DNA of 25,323 nucleotides. It comes from 13-2-20CM-68-14 sp046723355 (lineage in GTDB: Bacteria > Actinomycetota > Thermoleophilia > Gaiellales > Gaiellaceae). Positions 22,480-25,323 of the stretch are shown piece by piece. Within the stretch, counting starts at the first letter, position 1. Each line of letters starts with the position of its first letter. Location: NCBI GenBank assembly GCA_046723355.1, contig JBKOUJ010000078.1, positions 1-25,323 of the forward strand, in the 5' to 3' direction. A program made the position numbers and the translations under genes. The notes below the pieces were generated by a model. That model was not told the DNA's origin, did no database searches, and saw only the letters and a program-made list of their open reading frames with translations.

Positions 22480-24093
22480 CTATTTGGCCCGCTGGCCTAG
22501 CGCCTGCTTCGGGACGCGTCCCCGCTCGCCGTTCCCGTCGCTCGAGCCGGCCTCGATCGTGTTCTTGGCGACGTCGACTGCGCGGCTCTCCCGGATTACA
22601 GTGACCTTGATCTGGCCCGGGTACTCGAGCTGGTCTTCGATCTCGCGGGCGATCTCGTGCGAGAGCAGGACGGCCTGGTCGTCGTCGACCTCCTTCGGCT
22701 TGACGATCACCCGGATCTCGCGCCCGGCCTGGAGTGCGTACACCTTCTCGACGCCGCCGTGGTGGCCGGCGAGCTCCTCGAGCGCCTCGAGGCGCTTGAT
22801 GTAGTGCTCCAGGCTCTCGCCGCGCGCACCCGGCCGGGAGGCCGAGACGGCATCGGCGGCGATGAGCAGCACCGCTTCGACCGTCTGCGGCTGCACCTCG
22901 TAGTGGTGCGCCTCGATCGCGTGGACGACCGCGTCGCTCTCGCCGTAACGCCGCGCGAGCTGCGCCGAGATCGAAGCGTGCGAACCCTCGATCTCGTGGG
23001 TGAGAGCCTTGCCGAGGTCGTGCAGCAGCCCGGCGCGCCGCGCCGTCTTGACGCTCGCATCGAGCTCCGAGGCCATGATCCCGGCGAGGTGGACGACCTC
23101 GAGCGAATGCTTGAGAACGTTCTGCCCATAGCTCGTGCGGAAGCGCAGCCGGCCGAGGATCTTGACGAGCTCCTCGTGGACGGAGCCGCAGTTGGCTTCG
23201 AAAACTGCCTGCTCGCCCGCGTGGACGATGTGCTCCTCGATCTCGGCCTTGGACTGGTAGTACATCTCCTCGATCCGCGCCGGGTGGATGCGCCCGTCCT
23301 CGATCAGCTTCGCGAGCGTCAGCTTCGCGATCTCACGGCGGATTCCGTCGAAGGACGAGAGGACGACGGCCTGCGGCGTGTCGTCGATGATGAAGTCGAC
23401 GCCGGTCAGGTGCTCGAGGGTGCGGATGTTGCGGCCCTCCCGACCGATGATCCGCCCCTTCATGTCGTCCGACGGCAGCTCGACGAGCGAGACGGTCGCC
23501 TCGGAAGCATGATTTGCGGCGACGCGCTGGAGCGCGTCGGCAACGAGGTTTCGGGCACGGCGCTTGGCCTCGGTCTGGGCCTCCTCCTCCATCTGCCGGA
23601 CGCGGCGGGCGAGCTCGTGCCGGACCAGCTCCTCGGAGCGGTTGAGAAGGTGCGCCCGCGCCTCGTTGGTCGTCATGCCCGAGACCCGCTCGAGCTCCTT
23701 CAGCTCCTCGTCTTTTGCGACCTTCAGGTCTTCCTGGAGTTGCTTGGAATGCGTCTCGCGGTCGGCGACGCCCTGCTCGCGCCGCGAGAGCTCGGTCAGC
23801 TTGCGGTCGATCTCGTCCTCCTTGGCGAGGACGCGCTCCTCGATCTTGATGATCTCGGCCCGGCGCTCCGCTACCTCCTGCTCGACTTCCGCGCGCAGCT
23901 TCACTGACTGCTCGCGCGCCTCGATCTGGGCCTCGCGCCGCATCGCCTCTGCCTCGCGGCGAGCCTCGGTGAGGAGCAGCTGCCGCGTGCGGCGTGCCGC
24001 CGCGAGGCGGGAGCCAGTGATCGCACGGAGGGCGACGAAGGCGAGCGCCGCCCCTGCGACCAGGCCGATCAGGGTTCCGATGACAACGAACAT
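22480..24093 (-). CDS. rny: Ribonuclease Y
   Basis: RNase Y is a membrane-anchored endoribonuclease that starts mRNA decay. The 537-residue protein has an N-terminal membrane segment (about 3-24), a long charged coiled coil (30-185) and a KH domain (about 200-265) with GRIIGREGRNIRTLE (213-227). An HD domain follows (about 325-425) with LLHDLGK (356-362), H358-D359 being the metal pair, and then a C-terminal domain. The tail after 512 is low complexity. AGGAG is 7 nt upstream of the ATG, in the loop of a hairpin (24094-24114). Order and domains are canonical. It is followed closely by miaB. Confidence 0.97.
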   Translation of the reverse strand: MFVVIGTLIGLVAGAALAFVALRAITGSRLAAARRTRQLLLTEARREAEAMRREAQIEAREQSVKLRAEVEQEVAERRAEIIKIEERVLAKEDEIDRKLTELSRREQGVADRETHSKQLQEDLKVAKDEELKELERVSGMTTNEARAHLLNRSEELVRHELARRVRQMEEEAQTEAKRRARNLVADALQRVAANHASEATVSLVELPSDDMKGRIIGREGRNIRTLEHLTGVDFIIDDTPQAVVLSSFDGIRREIAKLTLAKLIEDGRIHPARIEEMYYQSKAEIEEHIVHAGEQAVFEANCGSVHEELVKILGRLRFRTSYGQNVLKHSLEVVHLAGIMASELDASVKTARRAGLLHDLGKALTHEIEGSHASISAQLARRYGESDAVVHAIEAHHYEVQPQTVEAVLLIAADAVSASRPGARGESLEHYIKRLEALEELAGHHGGVEKVYALQAGREIRVIVKPKEVDDDQAVLLSHEIAREIEDQLEYPGQIKVTVIRESRAVDVAKNTIEAGSSDGNGERGRVPKQALGQRAK

Positions 24094-24114
24094 GGGCGCT
24101 CCTGTCGGGCGCCC
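24094..24114 (-). promoter_or_regulatory. Ribosome binding site in a hairpin loop, rny leader
   Basis: On the minus strand GGGCGC (24114-24109) and GCGCCC (24099-24094) can pair, placing AGGA of the Shine-Dalgarno sequence in the 9-nt loop. The stem ends right next to the ATG (24093). It may limit ribosome access or protect the leader; RNase Y autoregulation is only a guess. Confidence 0.4.
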
Positions 24115-24146
24115 ACATCAGGCATGCCTCGAATCGGGTGCCTCGA

Positions 24147-24164
24147 GGGCCTGCGAACAGGCCC
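24147..24164 (-). terminator. 7-bp hairpin with UUCG loop between recX and rny
   Basis: On the minus strand GGGCCTG-TTCG-CAGGCCC forms a tight stem with a UUCG loop, about 125 bp after the recX stop and 54 bp before rny. It has no T-tract. It could end the recA-recX transcript or be a stable element of the rny leader. The rest of 24115-24287 shows no gene and no clear promoter. Confidence 0.45.
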
Positions 24165-24287
24165 GGGTGGCCGCTACTTCAACGCTGCTGCGGCCTCCAG
24201 GAAGCTCGTTCGGTCAGGGACGTGTTCAAGGTTGAGTACCGATTGCGAAACAGTCAGATGCAGGCAAATTGTTGAGTTGGTGTGTTC

Positions 24288-24710
24288 CTATCCTAGCTCC
24301 GCTCCCTCGTCCTCCGCAATCGCGGCTTCGACCGAATCCGGCGCAAAGCCGCGCGAGGCGAGCCAGCGGGCCGTTTTCGCCGTCGCCCCGCGGCGGGCGA
24401 TGAGCCGCCTTGCACGCTCGATCTCCGGCTCGAGGGCCGAGACGGCTCGCTCCGCCAGCTCGCGTGACACCCCCTCGCGTTCGAGCCGAAACGCGATCGC
24501 CGTATCGCTGTAGCCGCGCTCGGCCAGCGAGGCAGCGCCGGCTAGCGCGAAGCGCTCGTCGTCGACGGCGCCCAGGCGCCTAAGCGTCTCGACGGCCTCG
24601 ACCGCCACGTCCTCGGCGACACCCTTCCGCCGGAGCACCTCGAGCACGCCCGCCTCGGAGCGGTCGCGCCGCGTCAGTGCGCGGGCCGCCGCGTCGAGCG
24701 CCTCCGACAC
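24288..24710 (-). CDS. recX: Regulatory protein RecX
   Basis: RecX binds RecA filaments and limits their growth or activity. The 140-residue protein consists of three-helix repeats, with EVLRRKGVAEDVAVEAVETLRRLGAVDDERF-type text (about 24-54), an AERGYSDTAI segment (63-72) and a repeat at the C-terminus (WLASRGF). The start is GTG at 24710, 8 bp after the recA stop, so it is co-transcribed with recA as in most actinobacteria. Length is normal for the short RecX forms. Confidence 0.9.
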   Translation of the reverse strand: MSEALDAAARALTRRDRSEAGVLEVLRRKGVAEDVAVEAVETLRRLGAVDDERFALAGAASLAERGYSDTAIAFRLEREGVSRELAERAVSALEPEIERARRLIARRGATAKTARWLASRGFAPDSVEAAIAEDEGAELG

Positions 24711-24718
24711 CCGTTTCG

Positions 24719-25323
24719 CTAGCGGGCCCGCGCGCCGGCCGTCCGTGGAGACGCGCCGTTGTCTTCGGAGGTCTCCGCTTCCTCCTTGGCCGTAGGCGCG
24801 TCAGCGGAAGCGTCGACCGCGGTCGGCAGCAGCCGTGCCGAGACGATCTGATCTGGACCGGCGTCGGCCTGGATCTTCGTCAGGATCTGCTGCGTCACGT
24901 CCGGATGCTCGCGCAGAAATGCGGTGGCGTTCTGCCGGCCCTGCCCGAGCCGCTCGTCGCCGAAGCTGAAGTACGAGCCCGACTTGGCGACGACCTTCCG
25001 CTCGAGCGCAGCGTCGAGGACGGTGCCCTCCCACGAGATCCCCGAGCCGTAGATGATGTCGAACTCGGCCTGCTTGAACGGCGGCGCGACCTTGTTCTTG
25101 ACCACCTTGACGCGGACGCGGTTGCCGATCGCCTCCACGCCCTCCTTGAGGGTCTCGATCCGGCGGATGTCGAGCCGGACCAACGAGTAGAACTTGAGCG
25201 CGCGGCCGCCCGGGGTCGTCTCCGGGTTGCCGAACATGACGCCGATCTTCTCGCGCAGCTGGTTCGTGAAGATGCAGATCGTGTCGGTGCGGTTGAGCGT
25301 TCCGGCGAGCTTGCGGAGCGCCT
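24719..25323 (-). CDS. recA: Recombinase RecA, C-terminal part (cut by the window edge)
   Basis: RecA forms filaments on single-stranded DNA, carries out strand exchange and triggers LexA cleavage. About 200 codons are visible, starting inside the core: ALRKLAGTLNRTDTICIFTNQLREK leads into the L2 region with MFGNPETTPGGRALKFYS, then RLDIRR, and the C-terminal domain with FDIIYGSGIS and FREHP-type text (FLREHPDVTQ). The tail is acidic with Ala, Glu and Thr. The frame continues off the right edge, so the ATG in MFGNP is internal and not a start. recX follows by 8 bp. Confidence 0.97.
   Translation of the reverse strand, partial: ALRKLAGTLNRTDTICIFTNQLREKIGVMFGNPETTPGGRALKFYSLVRLDIRRIETLKEGVEAIGNRVRVKVVKNKVAPPFKQAEFDIIYGSGISWEGTVLDAALERKVVAKSGSYFSFGDERLGQGRQNATAFLREHPDVTQQILTKIQADAGPDQIVSARLLPTAVDASADAPTAKEEAETSEDNGASPRTAGARAR

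Noticed and set aside
24719..25237. RecA starting at the ATG of MFGNP
   Set aside because: The frame continues upstream to the window edge with typical RecA core sequence, so this Met is internal.

Overview
The window is about 25 kb of compact, GC-rich chromosomal DNA from an actinobacterium. Two things suggest the class Thermoleophilia (Gaiellales or Solirubrobacterales relatives). One is the mix of genes: a DAP pathway, MurT/GatD, a cyclase-AAA-TPR regulator, and a subtilase with a VSW-repeat tail. The other is the heavy use of GTG/TTG starts, overlapping stop codons and probably leaderless messages. The placement is inference; no rRNA or tRNA gene is present to confirm it. Layout, left to right. 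Positions 1-4662 hold a truncated acidic ORF, a stand-alone class II glutamine amidotransferase domain, a three-module homing-endonuclease-associated-repeat protein with no nuclease, and a large membrane GGDEF + HD-GYP cyclic-di-GMP enzyme. The start region of that enzyme has been duplicated in tandem (89-bp period). Next comes a gene-poor stretch of about 560 bp, rich in hairpins. Positions 5225-9436 hold murT and gatD, the two subunits of the lipid II amidating enzyme. They are pulled apart by a secreted subtilisin-like protease gene on the opposite strand. Positions 9545-11738 are a minus-strand operon hflX-dut-NUDIX, linked by 4-nt and 1-nt overlaps. Divergent from it runs the plus-strand operon dapE-dapC-dapD (11748-14733), then a 1013-residue adenylate cyclase/AAA/TPR regulator. 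From 17804 to the end the minus strand carries a housekeeping run, read from right to left: recA (cut by the window edge), recX, rny, miaB, a tyrosine-phosphatase-like gene, miaA and dapF. A plus-strand polytopic membrane protein lies between the phosphatase gene and miaA. Functionally, much of the window serves the cell wall. DapD, DapC, DapE and DapF make meso-diaminopimelate, MurT/GatD amidate lipid II, and the protease is exported. The rest covers tRNA A37 modification (MiaA then MiaB), RNA turnover (RNase Y), recombination (RecA/RecX), nucleotide-pool hygiene (Dut, NUDIX) and second messengers (c-di-GMP, cAMP). The observations most worth a second look are five. The DapF homologue has both catalytic cysteines replaced by serine while other active-site motifs are kept. 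The translation-initiation region of the c-di-GMP gene is tandemly duplicated and creates ATGA-linked mini-ORFs. The murT/gatD pair is split by an opposing protease gene. That protease has paired ALWG motifs near its N-terminus and eight VSW motifs near its C-terminus. The nuclease-less HNH-repeat protein has a symmetrical site overlapping its promoter. I found no CRISPR array, insertion sequence, tRNA or rRNA.
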